Assembly: GCA_964343305.1 (NCBI GenBank) | Contig: CAYFJO010000247.1 | Location: 1 to 15,763 of the forward strand | Direction of reading: 5' to 3' | DNA from: CAYFJO01 sp964343305 | GTDB taxonomy: Bacteria; Planctomycetota; Planctomycetia; Pirellulales; Pirellulaceae | Length of the DNA stretch: 15,763 nt | Shown: positions 1 through 6,348 of the stretch, piece after piece | Position numbering within the stretch: the first letter of the stretch is position 1 | How the letters are laid out: the number at the start of each line of letters is the position of its first letter | Program-made: the position numbers and the translations under genes | Notes under the pieces: generated by a model | Told to the model about the DNA's origin: nothing | Seen by the model: the letters and a program-made list of their open reading frames with translations, nothing else | The model's database searches: none

Positions 1-734
1 ATGTAGTCGCCACGATTGGAATAAACGGATACGCGTTTGCAGAGATCTGGCAAACGGGCGAGCTTCCAGTCGTGTTCGAACGCATCGTCGTCTTCGTCGG
101 CGGCTGCCAAGATGACTTGATCCAACAGCCGCGGCAAGTTGGAGCCGCTCATCTCGCGCAACTCCTGCATCGTCCATCGCAGCACATAGTTTCCCATGCT
201 ATGCGCGACCAAGTGAATTTTCTGTTTGCACATCGCTTCTTGTGCGAGATCACGCAGAAACTTGATCGCTTTAACCAAACCGCGTGCAACGGCCATCCCA
301 CTGGCCTGCGCATCGTGCCGATCCCGGCGGTATCGGGTTGCTTTGCCATCGGACGGCCAGGAGACGGCCATCACATTGACTTTCTTGTTACCTTCGCTTC
401 GGTACTTGTTCTCGATGATTGCCGCAGACTTGAGTGCGTCCTGAAAGGTGTTATTGAAACCGTGGATGAACAAAACCGTGTCTCGCTTTCGTTCTTGCAT
501 CCGTTGTCGCAGTAATTCGAAGAGCGTCTTAGAGCCCAAGATGCTCTTGTCTTCGTCCTCTTCATCAATTTGCTCGGGATAGACCGTGACGGACTTGACT
601 TTCGTCGTGGTCGCCTCGGCTTCACCGAAGCGCAGATTTGCCGACCCATCATCGTTGCTAAACCCCACTCCAAAGTCATCGGGATTGTTTTTCCGATTAG
701 GATTTCGATTCGTGGCGAAATAGACACGTGCCAT
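1..734 (-). CDS. Alpha/beta hydrolase of the DUF900 type (3' part missing)
   Basis: This gene is open on the minus strand from an ATG at 734-732 to the window edge: 244 residues and no stop, so the C-terminus is outside. Translated by hand, it begins MARVYFATNRNPN and carries the alpha/beta-hydrolase strand VLFIHGFNN (residues 87-95) and the nucleophile elbow HLVAHSMGN (174-182, Ser179). A following strand, ILAAADEDDD (208-217), could hold the catalytic acid. The catalytic His would lie beyond the edge. This pattern matches the DUF900 family of uncharacterised hydrolases (established knowledge); the substrate is unknown. No signal peptide is visible, so a cytoplasmic enzyme is likely. The start is supported by a strong ribosome binding site, AGGGGAG, about 5 bases upstream. 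It follows the polyketide operon on the same strand but has its own candidate promoter, so a functional link is doubtful. Confidence 0.85.
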   Translation of the reverse strand, partial: MARVYFATNRNPNRKNNPDDFGVGFSNDDGSANLRFGEAEATTTKVKSVTVYPEQIDEEDEDKSILGSKTLFELLRQRMQERKRDTVLFIHGFNNTFQDALKSAAIIENKYRSEGNKKVNVMAVSWPSDGKATRYRRDRHDAQASGMAVARGLVKAIKFLRDLAQEAMCKQKIHLVAHSMGNYVLRWTMQELREMSGSNLPRLLDQVILAAADEDDDAFEHDWKLARLPDLCKRVSVYSNRGDY

Positions 735-785
735 AACAACTCCCCTTTGTTGATTAAGCCGTTGCCCCTTTGATTGAGATGCCAC

Positions 786-814
786 ATTATTGCTACGAAA
801 AATCACAGCCGCAA
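786..814 (-). promoter_or_regulatory. Candidate sigma-70-like promoter of the hydrolase gene
   Basis: Read on the minus strand, TTGCGG (814-809) and AATAAT (791-786) are separated by exactly 17 bases. The -10 box matches the consensus at 5 of 6 positions and the -35 box only at its TTG. The start point would be near 779, giving a leader of about 45 bases before the ATG at 734. The rest of the gap between this gene and the upstream methyltransferase stop (735-968) shows no gene. Confidence 0.3.
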
Positions 815-936
815 GTAAATAATTCGCACAAAGTACGACAACGCCTGTCAGTCAACTCCGCGACCTCTGCGTTTCCTTCTCTTTCTTGCAACAACCTTTG
901 CAGGTCTCCCGGCGCCGAGTTCCTTCCTTCTGAAAA

Positions 937-954
937 GGAATTCTGGCGAATTCC
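937..954 (-). terminator. Candidate small intrinsic terminator of the polyketide operon
   Basis: Perfect 7-bp arms GGAATTC (937-943) and GAATTCC (948-954) enclose a 4-base loop. On the minus strand this stem starts 14 bases past the stop of the last operon gene (969) and is followed immediately by TTTTC. The position and the short T run fit an intrinsic terminator. The stem is AT-rich and short, so termination may be weak. Confidence 0.4.
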
Positions 955-968
955 ACTACGGTAAATCC

Positions 969-1832
969 TCATCTGCCGCTCGCCTCAGGCTTTCGTAGGA
1001 CAAACACGCCGTATTGCATGATGTTGCGATAAAGCGCCACAAGAATGCGACCCAGCGTGACGAAGAAAATCCAATTCGGTGTGGGACGCTCCATGAGATA
1101 GCGTCGGTAGTCCGATCGAGTCACAATGCCCAGCGCAACGCGCCGAGCACAGATGATCCATGTTTTGCGTACGCGTGATGTGAGAGGAGTGTACTTTTCC
1201 GCCGTCAGTCCCGCCCGTTCGATCAGCGCTTCGTATTCCGACACGCTGCCCATGCTGGGCAAGCGGCCTTCGCGGCAAATCGGTTCCAGCAGATGGTGCA
1301 CTTGCCACGAGGTCGGTTTCTCTGCCGAGAGCCAGGCGGCAATCGCGGCACTCCGCCCGGGCCGCAACACGCGGTGGATCTCGTCGAAATATCTCTGCTT
1401 GTCGTTGACGTGAGCCAAGCATTCGATCGACACGAGTGCGTCGAACGAATCCGCGGGCAGTTCGTTTTGTTCCCAATTTCGCAGCAGGAATTCCGGATAC
1501 TCTTGTTCGGGTGTTTGCGCAACGGCATATTCGAATTGCGCGTCGGAAACCGTCAAGCCTGTGACCTTGGCGTCGTATTCGTCCACGAGAAGCCGTGCCG
1601 TGCCGCCGTAACCACAACCGACATCGCAGACTCGATCGCCTGGTTCGATGCCCGCCTCGCGCGCGACAAATCGAACCAGTTGCTTCACGGCCGCCTCGGG
1701 AGATTCGTTGGCGTTGGTCCACAGCCCGTGATGGACGTGGTCGCCCCAGACGTCGCGATAAAAGCGGTCGAGGTCATTGTAATGGGCGGCGACCGCGGCA
1801 GTGTCCTGGTGTTGCTTTGGATAAATCATCAT
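969..1832 (-). CDS. Class I SAM-dependent methyltransferase, sterol/tocopherol methyltransferase-like
   Basis: This 287-residue protein probably transfers a methyl group from S-adenosylmethionine to the product of the neighbouring polyketide synthase. The N-terminal signature HYNDLDRFYRDVWGDHVHHG (17-36) is typical of small-molecule methyltransferases of the sterol, gamma-tocopherol and cyclopropane-synthase-like group. The SAM-binding motif I is VCDVGCGYGGTARLL (68-82), and LRPGRSAAIAAW is the later strand. The C-terminal stretch (about residues 250-280) is hydrophobic and could lie along a membrane, which would suit a lipid substrate. Two ATG codons are adjacent (1832 and 1829). The only purine-rich ribosome site, GGAAG, lies about 13 bases upstream inside a palindrome. 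It is the last gene of a four-gene operon, 51 bp after the synthase stop. The exact substrate and methylation site (O or C) cannot be read from the sequence. Confidence 0.85.
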   Translation of the reverse strand: MMIYPKQHQDTAAVAAHYNDLDRFYRDVWGDHVHHGLWTNANESPEAAVKQLVRFVAREAGIEPGDRVCDVGCGYGGTARLLVDEYDAKVTGLTVSDAQFEYAVAQTPEQEYPEFLLRNWEQNELPADSFDALVSIECLAHVNDKQRYFDEIHRVLRPGRSAAIAAWLSAEKPTSWQVHHLLEPICREGRLPSMGSVSEYEALIERAGLTAEKYTPLTSRVRKTWIICARRVALGIVTRSDYRRYLMERPTPNWIFFVTLGRILVALYRNIMQYGVFVLRKPEASGR

Positions 1833-1841
1833 GGTGCGTTT

Positions 1842-1877
1842 CAGACTTCCGAAGTCTTTTTGACCTTCGGAAGTCTG
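1842..1877. repeat. 36-bp palindrome between synthase and methyltransferase genes
   Basis: Perfect 13-bp arms, CAGACTTCCGAAG (1842-1854) and CTTCGGAAGTCTG (1865-1877), enclose a 10-base loop rich in T on the plus strand. The left arm can also fold on itself, because AGACTTC and GAAGTCT flank a single C. It fills most of the 51-bp gap between two operon genes. It shares the CTTCGGAAGTC core with the larger palindrome at 6276-6342, so both may belong to one family of dispersed extragenic palindromes. On the transcribed strand it could stabilise or process the messenger and adjust expression of the last gene; that role is an inference. Confidence 0.8.
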
Positions 1878-1883
1878 CCAGCA

Positions 1884-2984
1884 TTAGCAATCTAGAAGTG
1901 CTGCTTCGACCGCCAGTCCGGGACCGAAGCCAACGGCGACGCACGGGCCTCGCCCGCCTCGCTCTTTAAGACGTTTCAAGACAAACATAAGTGTTGGCGA
2001 GGACATGTTTCCATATTGGGCCAGGATGGAATTCGAAGTTTTGAGTGCAGCGTCTTCCAGCCCCAGTGCGTCGCCCACGGCGCTGACGATCTTTGGACCG
2101 CCAGGATGAATCGCCCAGGAATTAACTTGTTCAACGCACAGGCCGTGGTCCGCCAGCCAACTGTTCATCCAGGGCTTCAGGCGTTCGTGGATCGTGGGGG
2201 GCACTCCGGCCGACAGCGTCATTTCGAATCCGTGGTCGCGAACTCGCCAACTCATCAAATCTTCGGTGTCGTCGAGGATGATGGAACGATTGTCGATGAT
2301 GCGCCAGACGCGATTGCCGCCTTCCTGCGGCGGCTGACAGATTAATGCCGCGGCACCATCGGCGAACAACGCGTTGGCAACCATCTTCTCCGGATCCCAA
2401 CCATAGTGCATGTGGATCGTGCAAAGTTCGGCGGCGCACATCAGCACACGTGCGTTGGGGTCTGCTTCGACGTAACCGCGGGCCACACGTAGGCCGTTCA
2501 GCGCGCCGTGGCATCCCATATAGCCGACGTGCGTACGGGAGACTTCGGGCGACAATCCCAACTCTTTGATCAATGAAACGTCGTATCCCGGAGCCGCAAA
2601 TCCCGTGCAGGAAACCGTCACCAGGTGGGTGATCGCATCGGCTGATTGCTCCGACGCGAGAAATGCGTTCTTTGCCGCTTCCAGAATCAACGAAGGAACT
2701 TCTTTCTCGTAGCGCGCCATCCGCTGGCCGGTCGTCGGTCCAGGGTCGTTGCTGCCGCGCTGCGGAACGTAAAAGTCGCCGTTGGTCTTGCCCCGCTGGC
2801 CGTTAACGAATTCGTGAATGGTCGTATAGCGCCGCAACACGCCCGAACCACGGTGAATCGCGCCCAGCATGCGGTCTTGGTCCTCCGTCGTCGCACACAT
2901 GTCCTTGGCGATGGCCAAAGCCAACTCCTGGTCGCCCGAATGAGCGGGCACGGCAGTTCCGATTCCAACGATATCAAGACTCAT
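1884..2984 (-). CDS. Type III polyketide synthase (chalcone/stilbene synthase family)
   Basis: A homodimeric ketosynthase that extends an acyl-CoA starter with malonyl-CoA and cyclises the chain on one active site. The protein has 366 residues, close to the family norm. The catalytic triad is visible: Cys158 in HVGYMGCHG, His293 in WAIHPGG and Asn326 in YGNMSSPT. The strand VSCTGFAAPGYD (124-135), LFADGAAALI (206-215) and the C-terminal GFGPGL (352-357) are further family hallmarks. The gene starts with ATG inside the stop of the oxidoreductase gene (ATGA overlap), indicating translational coupling. The company of a flavoprotein and methyltransferases recalls the Streptomyces griseus srsABC locus, which makes methylated alkylresorcinols and alkylquinones (established knowledge). 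A long-chain alkylresorcinol or alkylpyrone product is therefore the best guess, but starter and ring type cannot be read from the sequence. Confidence 0.95.
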   Translation of the reverse strand: MSLDIVGIGTAVPAHSGDQELALAIAKDMCATTEDQDRMLGAIHRGSGVLRRYTTIHEFVNGQRGKTNGDFYVPQRGSNDPGPTTGQRMARYEKEVPSLILEAAKNAFLASEQSADAITHLVTVSCTGFAAPGYDVSLIKELGLSPEVSRTHVGYMGCHGALNGLRVARGYVEADPNARVLMCAAELCTIHMHYGWDPEKMVANALFADGAAALICQPPQEGGNRVWRIIDNRSIILDDTEDLMSWRVRDHGFEMTLSAGVPPTIHERLKPWMNSWLADHGLCVEQVNSWAIHPGGPKIVSAVGDALGLEDAALKTSNSILAQYGNMSSPTLMFVLKRLKERGGRGPCVAVGFGPGLAVEAALLDC

Positions 2985-4153
2985 CGATAAACTTCCTTGG
3001 GAACATAGGAAAGCCGCCGTATGAAAGGGCTAGCAAGCCAGGGGCAAAGGGACAAAACCAATACAGCCGAGTGTACCAGTTGCGGGAAACGCAACAAAGT
3101 CGAAAGCCGATAGCACAAATTGCGTCGGGAACGCACGATGTGGTGATAACAAGCGGACCAGCGTTGAGCGATTCTGGGGTGCCACGCATTGATTGCTTCA
3201 AGCACAAAAGGAACAACGACAACCGCTGTTGTCATCGCCCATGCCATGCCTTCTCCGGTGAATGGCTCGGCGTATCCAGCCGCGTCGCCAATCGCAAACA
3301 GTCGCGGGAAGGCAATTTGACGTGCATGCCGAGTCATCGGTGGCGTGCCTCGCCAGGGTGCTTCCGATAGATTGCCGACGCTTGGCAAGCCACTGTCCGC
3401 CAACACCGACTCAACCGCACGGCCGATCGTACCGCATTGCCGCACCCATTGCGTATCCAGCGCGGTGGCCAGGTTCAAACCGCCATTTTCGACCTGAACC
3501 AATCCGACGTACCCGTGGCGGCCGACGCCCATATAGATGGCACTTTGTTTGTAATCAGAACCTTCGTTCGCAATCGCGACGCCCGCTCCGATGCGCGAAT
3601 GCTCCCAAGTTCGATAGTCGGCTTCGGGGACCTGCGTCAACAATTGGCCAGTCAATCCATCCGCCGCAATCACAACGCGTGCTCGTACGTTTGTTTGTTG
3701 ATCGCGCTGGACCAGCCGCAATTCCCGCCAATCCGATTCGACGCTTCCCAGCGCGGCTGTCGTGCCAGACAAAAACTGTACGCCTGACGCGACCGCCTCT
3801 TCCACCAAACGTGCGTCCAAAGCATCGCGAGAAACCGCCACACCGGTTGGCAGTTTTAACGAAGCCATCTTTCCTCGCGACCAGAGACGAAAATGGTCGT
3901 AGGGGATACCGCCAAGCTCTAAGGGAATCGATCCTAAGCCAACGTGTTCTAGAACATCCAACGAATGCTGGCTCAAACAGGCACCGCAGACTTTCGGACG
4001 CGGAAACTGTTTCCTTTCGACCAGCAGTACCTGACAGCCTTGCCGTGCCAACTGGCGAGCGATAACCGATCCCGCCAAGCCAGCGCCAACGACGGCCGCG
4101 TCCCAAAACGTGCCGTGTGCCTGCTGCAATGAGATAGAAGAGTCGATGCTCAA
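2981..4153 (-). CDS. FAD-dependent oxidoreductase, geranylgeranyl-reductase-like
   Basis: A 390-residue flavoprotein. The N-terminal Rossmann fold has VVGAGLAG (21-28) and the acidic Glu46 ending the second strand (VLLVE). PRPKVCGACLS (51-61) is the loop typical of geranylgeranyl reductase and aromatic hydroxylase relatives. AADG (163-166) and LFAIGDAAGYAEPFTGEG (285-302) are the other FAD-contact motifs. It probably hydroxylates, oxidises or reduces the polyketide product; SrsC of Streptomyces griseus plays a comparable hydroxylating role in a srs-type pathway. The C-terminal tail (about 361-377) is hydrophobic and could dock on the membrane. The start chosen is TTG at 4153-4151, overlapping the TGA of the upstream methyltransferase by 4 bases. 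No ATG lies close enough upstream to keep the Rossmann motif intact. The synthase gene begins in this gene's own stop codon. Confidence 0.88.
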   Translation of the reverse strand: MSIDSSISLQQAHGTFWDAAVVGAGLAGSVIARQLARQGCQVLLVERKQFPRPKVCGACLSQHSLDVLEHVGLGSIPLELGGIPYDHFRLWSRGKMASLKLPTGVAVSRDALDARLVEEAVASGVQFLSGTTAALGSVESDWRELRLVQRDQQTNVRARVVIAADGLTGQLLTQVPEADYRTWEHSRIGAGVAIANEGSDYKQSAIYMGVGRHGYVGLVQVENGGLNLATALDTQWVRQCGTIGRAVESVLADSGLPSVGNLSEAPWRGTPPMTRHARQIAFPRLFAIGDAAGYAEPFTGEGMAWAMTTAVVVVPFVLEAINAWHPRIAQRWSACYHHIVRSRRNLCYRLSTLLRFPQLVHSAVLVLSLCPWLASPFIRRLSYVPKEVYR

Positions 4154-4857
4154 AAGTCACGTTCCCACTGAAGGAGAAAACGGTAGGGCCAATGGCGCGT
4201 CAATTTGACGTTTTTCAACCCTGCATCGCTGGCAAGCGCTAGAATCTCGTCCGTTGTAAAAGCCGCCTTCACCGAAAGTGGCCCGTCCGTGTGCACGATG
4301 TACGAGCGTGTTAACAGACGAGTGCCAAAATAAGCCAGCAAGTATCCGGCCGGCGATCGAATCAGGTCGTTGACCAGGACCAATTTTCGAGTCGCCGCTG
4401 CCATCCGCCGCAACAGCGTTTCGGCATCGTCCTCGTCCAAGTGGTGCATGAACAGCGAATTCATGACGACATCGAATTCGTCCGGCAAGGAATCGCCCAG
4501 AGCATCGGCCTGAAAATATCGAATATCTGCTCCAAATTGTTCGGCACGTTCGATTGACAACGCGATCGATGTTTCACTGATGTCGCAACCGGCGACCTCG
4601 ATCGGCAGCTTGCTCTTCTTTGCGCGTCGATAGATTTCCAATGCCACGTCACCGCCGCCCGTGGCAATATCGAGGACTCTAATCGTGCGGTCTTCCGTCT
4701 CGGCAAGGCGGCGAATCGTTGGCCAGAAGATCGCCGCACTGCCACTGATCCAGTTGACCCTCCGCAGCCCTCGCAGGGCGTAGGCATGTTCTTGTTTGTC
4801 CAATCCCGGCTGGTCCATCAATTCCGGTTGGCGGTCGCGCTGCGCCAGGGCTGGCAT
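4150..4857 (-). CDS. Class I SAM-dependent methyltransferase, first gene of the polyketide operon
   Basis: A 235-residue methyltransferase. The SAM motif I is RVLDIATGGGDVALEI (60-75), followed by an acidic ribose contact in VAGCDIS and the strand DEFDVVMNSLFMHHL. The N-terminal segment RQPELMDQPGLD (9-20), HAYALRGLRRVN, resembles methyltransferases that I associate with type III polyketide and flavoprotein clusters (family knowledge, not searched). It is unrelated in its N-terminus to the second methyltransferase of this operon (969-1832), so two separate methylations are likely. The ATG at 4857 is the earliest possible start, because an in-frame TGA lies two codons upstream. The ribosome site is weak (a GGA about 9 bases upstream). 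The gene ends in a 4-base overlap with the oxidoreductase gene. Its promoter region contains a 15-bp palindrome. Confidence 0.85.
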   Translation of the reverse strand: MPALAQRDRQPELMDQPGLDKQEHAYALRGLRRVNWISGSAAIFWPTIRRLAETEDRTIRVLDIATGGGDVALEIYRRAKKSKLPIEVAGCDISETSIALSIERAEQFGADIRYFQADALGDSLPDEFDVVMNSLFMHHLDEDDAETLLRRMAAATRKLVLVNDLIRSPAGYLLAYFGTRLLTRSYIVHTDGPLSVKAAFTTDEILALASDAGLKNVKLTRHWPYRFLLQWERDF

Positions 4858-4893
4858 ATATCAAATCCAAAAGCGAGAAATAATCATGGCCGG

Positions 4894-4945
4894 TATTCAC
4901 TGTGAATATTACGTATTCTAAGAGTGCCAGTGATTCGAATGTCAG
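4894..4945 (-). promoter_or_regulatory. Candidate promoter and operator of the polyketide operon
   Basis: On the minus strand CTGACA (4945-4940) and TAGAAT (4920-4915) match the sigma-70 boxes at 5 of 6 positions each. The spacer is 19 bases, somewhat long. The start point would fall near 4908, about 50 bases before the first ATG (4857). Exactly there lies TATTCACTGTGAATA (4894-4908), a perfect 7+1+7 palindrome. A third half-site, TATTC (4914-4918), overlaps the -10 box. A palindrome covering the start point is a usual place for a repressor. No regulator gene is present nearby, so the cognate protein is unknown. Confidence 0.4.
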
Positions 4946-5035
4946 TCCAAAACCGTGCAATTGGCGACAGATCAGCAGAAGTGCTGAGAAGCAGACGGAT
5001 TATTCCGCATCCTTGTTATCAGCGCATAAAAAAGC

Positions 5036-5213
5036 GGGGCCTCTGATGCACCAAAAACAATTCGGTGTGCGGGATAGCCAGGGGCAAGGCAACCATTCCG
5101 CCAAAAATCATCAGAGGTCCCACGGGCCAGCTTGTTACCTCGTACGTGAGGCAACGCTGGCGTATAAAGCAATCAGTATGCCAAGCGCTGTCGCAAGTCG
5201 ATGGATTTGCTTT
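5036..5213 (+). ncRNA. Candidate structured RNA or folded dispersed element
   Basis: Several helices nest in a consistent order. P1 pairs 5036-5048 (ending CCTCTGATG) with 5109-5121 (beginning CATCAGAGG): 13 pairs with one G-U if read on the plus strand. Inside P1, CACC (5049-5052) pairs with GGTG (5064-5067), and GCGGGAT (5069-5075) pairs with ATTCCGC (5095-5101), again with one G-U on the plus strand. Downstream, GCCAGC (5126-5131) and GCTGGC (5156-5161) close a stem that continues through GTT/AAC and CCTC/GAGG to the loop GTACGT. AAAGCAA (5166-5172) then pairs with TTGCTTT (5207-5213). Both G-U pairs favour a plus-strand transcript; on the minus strand they become A-C mismatches. However, a run of six T follows P1 on the minus strand (5033-5028), which resembles a terminator in that direction. 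I do not recognise the family, and the strand is uncertain. Confidence 0.35.
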
Positions 5214-5385
5214 AAAGTGTTTTTCATAAATAGTTTATGGGCTTTAATGTATTTTGATTTTTTATCCGAGATTGATAGGGAGATTTAGGGTCGTTTTATT
5301 TTGATACACTTTGTTAAGATTGGATCGCAGAAAAGTGTTTGATTTAAATACACATGCCGATTTTGAAACAGCTTTGGTTTAATCC

Positions 5386-6279
5386 GTGAATTTGTCACCA
5401 GATCTCAAAAGTGTCTTGATTTCCGTGAGCCCCAAGTCGGGCGCAAAGTCAGGTCGTCCCGTCGTCGAAAAACTGAAGCGTATGCTGGGGAAAGCCGGGT
5501 TTGAAGTCCAAATCTCGACGGATATTGACGAAGTCCAGCGGGAATCTGATCGATTGCAGCATGAGGGAAAACTGCGGACGGTCGTTGCCGCCGGGGGAGA
5601 TGGCACGGCTGGATTGGTCGCCAATCACACGCCGGCGGGAGTGCCAATCACCGTGTTGCCTCTTGGCACGGAAAACTTGTTGGCCAAGTATTTGGGAATC
5701 ACGGCCAACGCACAATCTGTGTCCGAGATCATTCAGCACGGCGCGACCAGGCTAGTTGACGCGGGCAAAGTGGGCGATCGAATCTTCTTGTTGATGGTTT
5801 GCTGCGGACTAGATGCGGACGTGGTTCGCCGGCTTCACGAAGACCGATCGGGGCACATCAGCCATTTTTCCTACGCAAAACCGATTCTCGATTCGATTCG
5901 TAATTACGAGTACCCTGAGTTGCAGTTATATTGCGACGACCAACCGTCCTTTGCTGCCCGGTGGGGGTTCATCTTCAATTTGCCCTGCTACGCCAGGGGT
6001 TTGAAAATCGCACCCAGTGCCGATGGGACGGATGGCCTACTTGACGTTTGTGCATTTAAACATGGCTCGCTTTGGAGCGGACTGAAATACTTAAGCGGAA
6101 TCATACTTGGCCAACACGAGACGTGGGAGGATTGCGTGACTCGCCAATCGAAGACGATCCGCATTGAATCCGAGGGCCAGGTGCCGTATTCGGTTGATGG
6201 CGATCCTGGCGGTCACTTGCCCATCGAGATCGAAGTGATTCCCAATCGGCTGACGTTGGTTGTTCCGGAAACCGTGTAG
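5386..6279 (+). CDS. Diacylglycerol kinase / sphingosine kinase family lipid kinase
   Basis: A 297-residue member of the DAGK catalytic family, which phosphorylates diacylglycerol or related lipid alcohols with ATP at the inner membrane face. Visible motifs are the nucleotide-binding VVAAGGDGTAGLVAN (66-80, GGDGT at 70-74), VLPLGTENLLAKYLG (90-104), where most relatives have PLGTANDFA, and SADGTDGLLDV near residue 210. The length fits YegS/DgkB-like enzymes. The start is GTG at 5386; no clear ribosome site precedes it, so a TTG two codons on is possible. It is transcribed away from the polyketide operon. A phosphatidic-acid-forming enzyme beside a lipid-type polyketide operon is suggestive but not proof of a link. 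Its TAG stop (6277-6279) lies inside the left arm of a large palindrome, so the repeat appears to define the gene's end. Confidence 0.88.
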   Translation: MNLSPDLKSVLISVSPKSGAKSGRPVVEKLKRMLGKAGFEVQISTDIDEVQRESDRLQHEGKLRTVVAAGGDGTAGLVANHTPAGVPITVLPLGTENLLAKYLGITANAQSVSEIIQHGATRLVDAGKVGDRIFLLMVCCGLDADVVRRLHEDRSGHISHFSYAKPILDSIRNYEYPELQLYCDDQPSFAARWGFIFNLPCYARGLKIAPSADGTDGLLDVCAFKHGSLWSGLKYLSGIILGQHETWEDCVTRQSKTIRIESEGQVPYSVDGDPGGHLPIEIEVIPNRLTLVVPETV

Positions 6280-6342
6280 CCGAAGTCGCCAAGACTTCGG
6301 ACGCGACTGGAAAACTCCCGAAGTCTTGGCGACTTCGGCTAC
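6276..6342. repeat. 67-bp double palindrome with CCGAAGTC core (REP-like)
   Basis: Perfect 25-bp arms (6276-6300 and 6318-6342) enclose a 17-base loop (6301-6317). The outer end is GTAGCCGAAGTCGCC. Each arm is itself a palindrome: CCGAAGTC and GACTTCGG flank a 5-base loop (GCCAA on the left, TTGGC on the right). The element can therefore fold as one long hairpin or as two small ones, as in paired repetitive extragenic palindromes (BIME-like arrangement). It fills the gap between the lipid kinase and kdsA, and its first bases provide the kinase's stop codon. No T run follows, so a classical terminator is unlikely, though it may still impede transcription or shield the messenger's 3' end. Confidence 0.9.
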
Positions 6343-6348
6343 GAAAGA

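Larger units (their letters stand above)
4858..5385. other. 528-bp intergenic region between divergent genes
   Basis: This is the only gap over 300 bases. Its left end (4894-4945) holds the candidate promoter and operator of the polyketide operon. Its centre (5036-5213) holds nested inverted repeats, described separately. Its right end (about 5211-5385) is strikingly AT-rich with long T runs, as expected for a promoter of the plus-strand lipid kinase gene. TTGATA (5272-5277) lies 17 bases before TTTATT (5295-5300), a weak candidate. Open frames here (for example 4902-5288 plus and 5172-4972 minus) have no ribosome site or recognisable motif and look accidental. Confidence 0.6.

Noticed and set aside
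1293..1895. 200-codon plus-strand open frame opposite the second methyltransferase
   Set aside because: The sense strand encodes clear SAM-binding motifs. The plus-strand product is motif-free and runs into the palindrome.
4921..4935. CTGGCAC on the minus strand, like a sigma-54 -24 element
   Set aside because: The -12 GC dinucleotide is missing at the required distance.
5105..5117. CTGATGA on the minus strand, like a hammerhead ribozyme core
   Set aside because: No stem II and GAA core follow at the required spacing. The bases are part of the long P1 stem.
4972..5172. 66-codon minus-strand open frame
   Set aside because: It needs a TTG start, and its sequence is just the folded repeat region read in frame. 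No domain is visible.
4902..5288. 128-codon plus-strand open frame in the intergenic region
   Set aside because: It starts inside the promoter/operator candidate, has no ribosome site or known motif, and runs through the nested helices and an AT-rich block.
6276..6342. Interpretation as a plain rho-independent terminator
   Set aside because: No T run follows either side, and each arm is itself palindromic, which fits a REP-type pair better.
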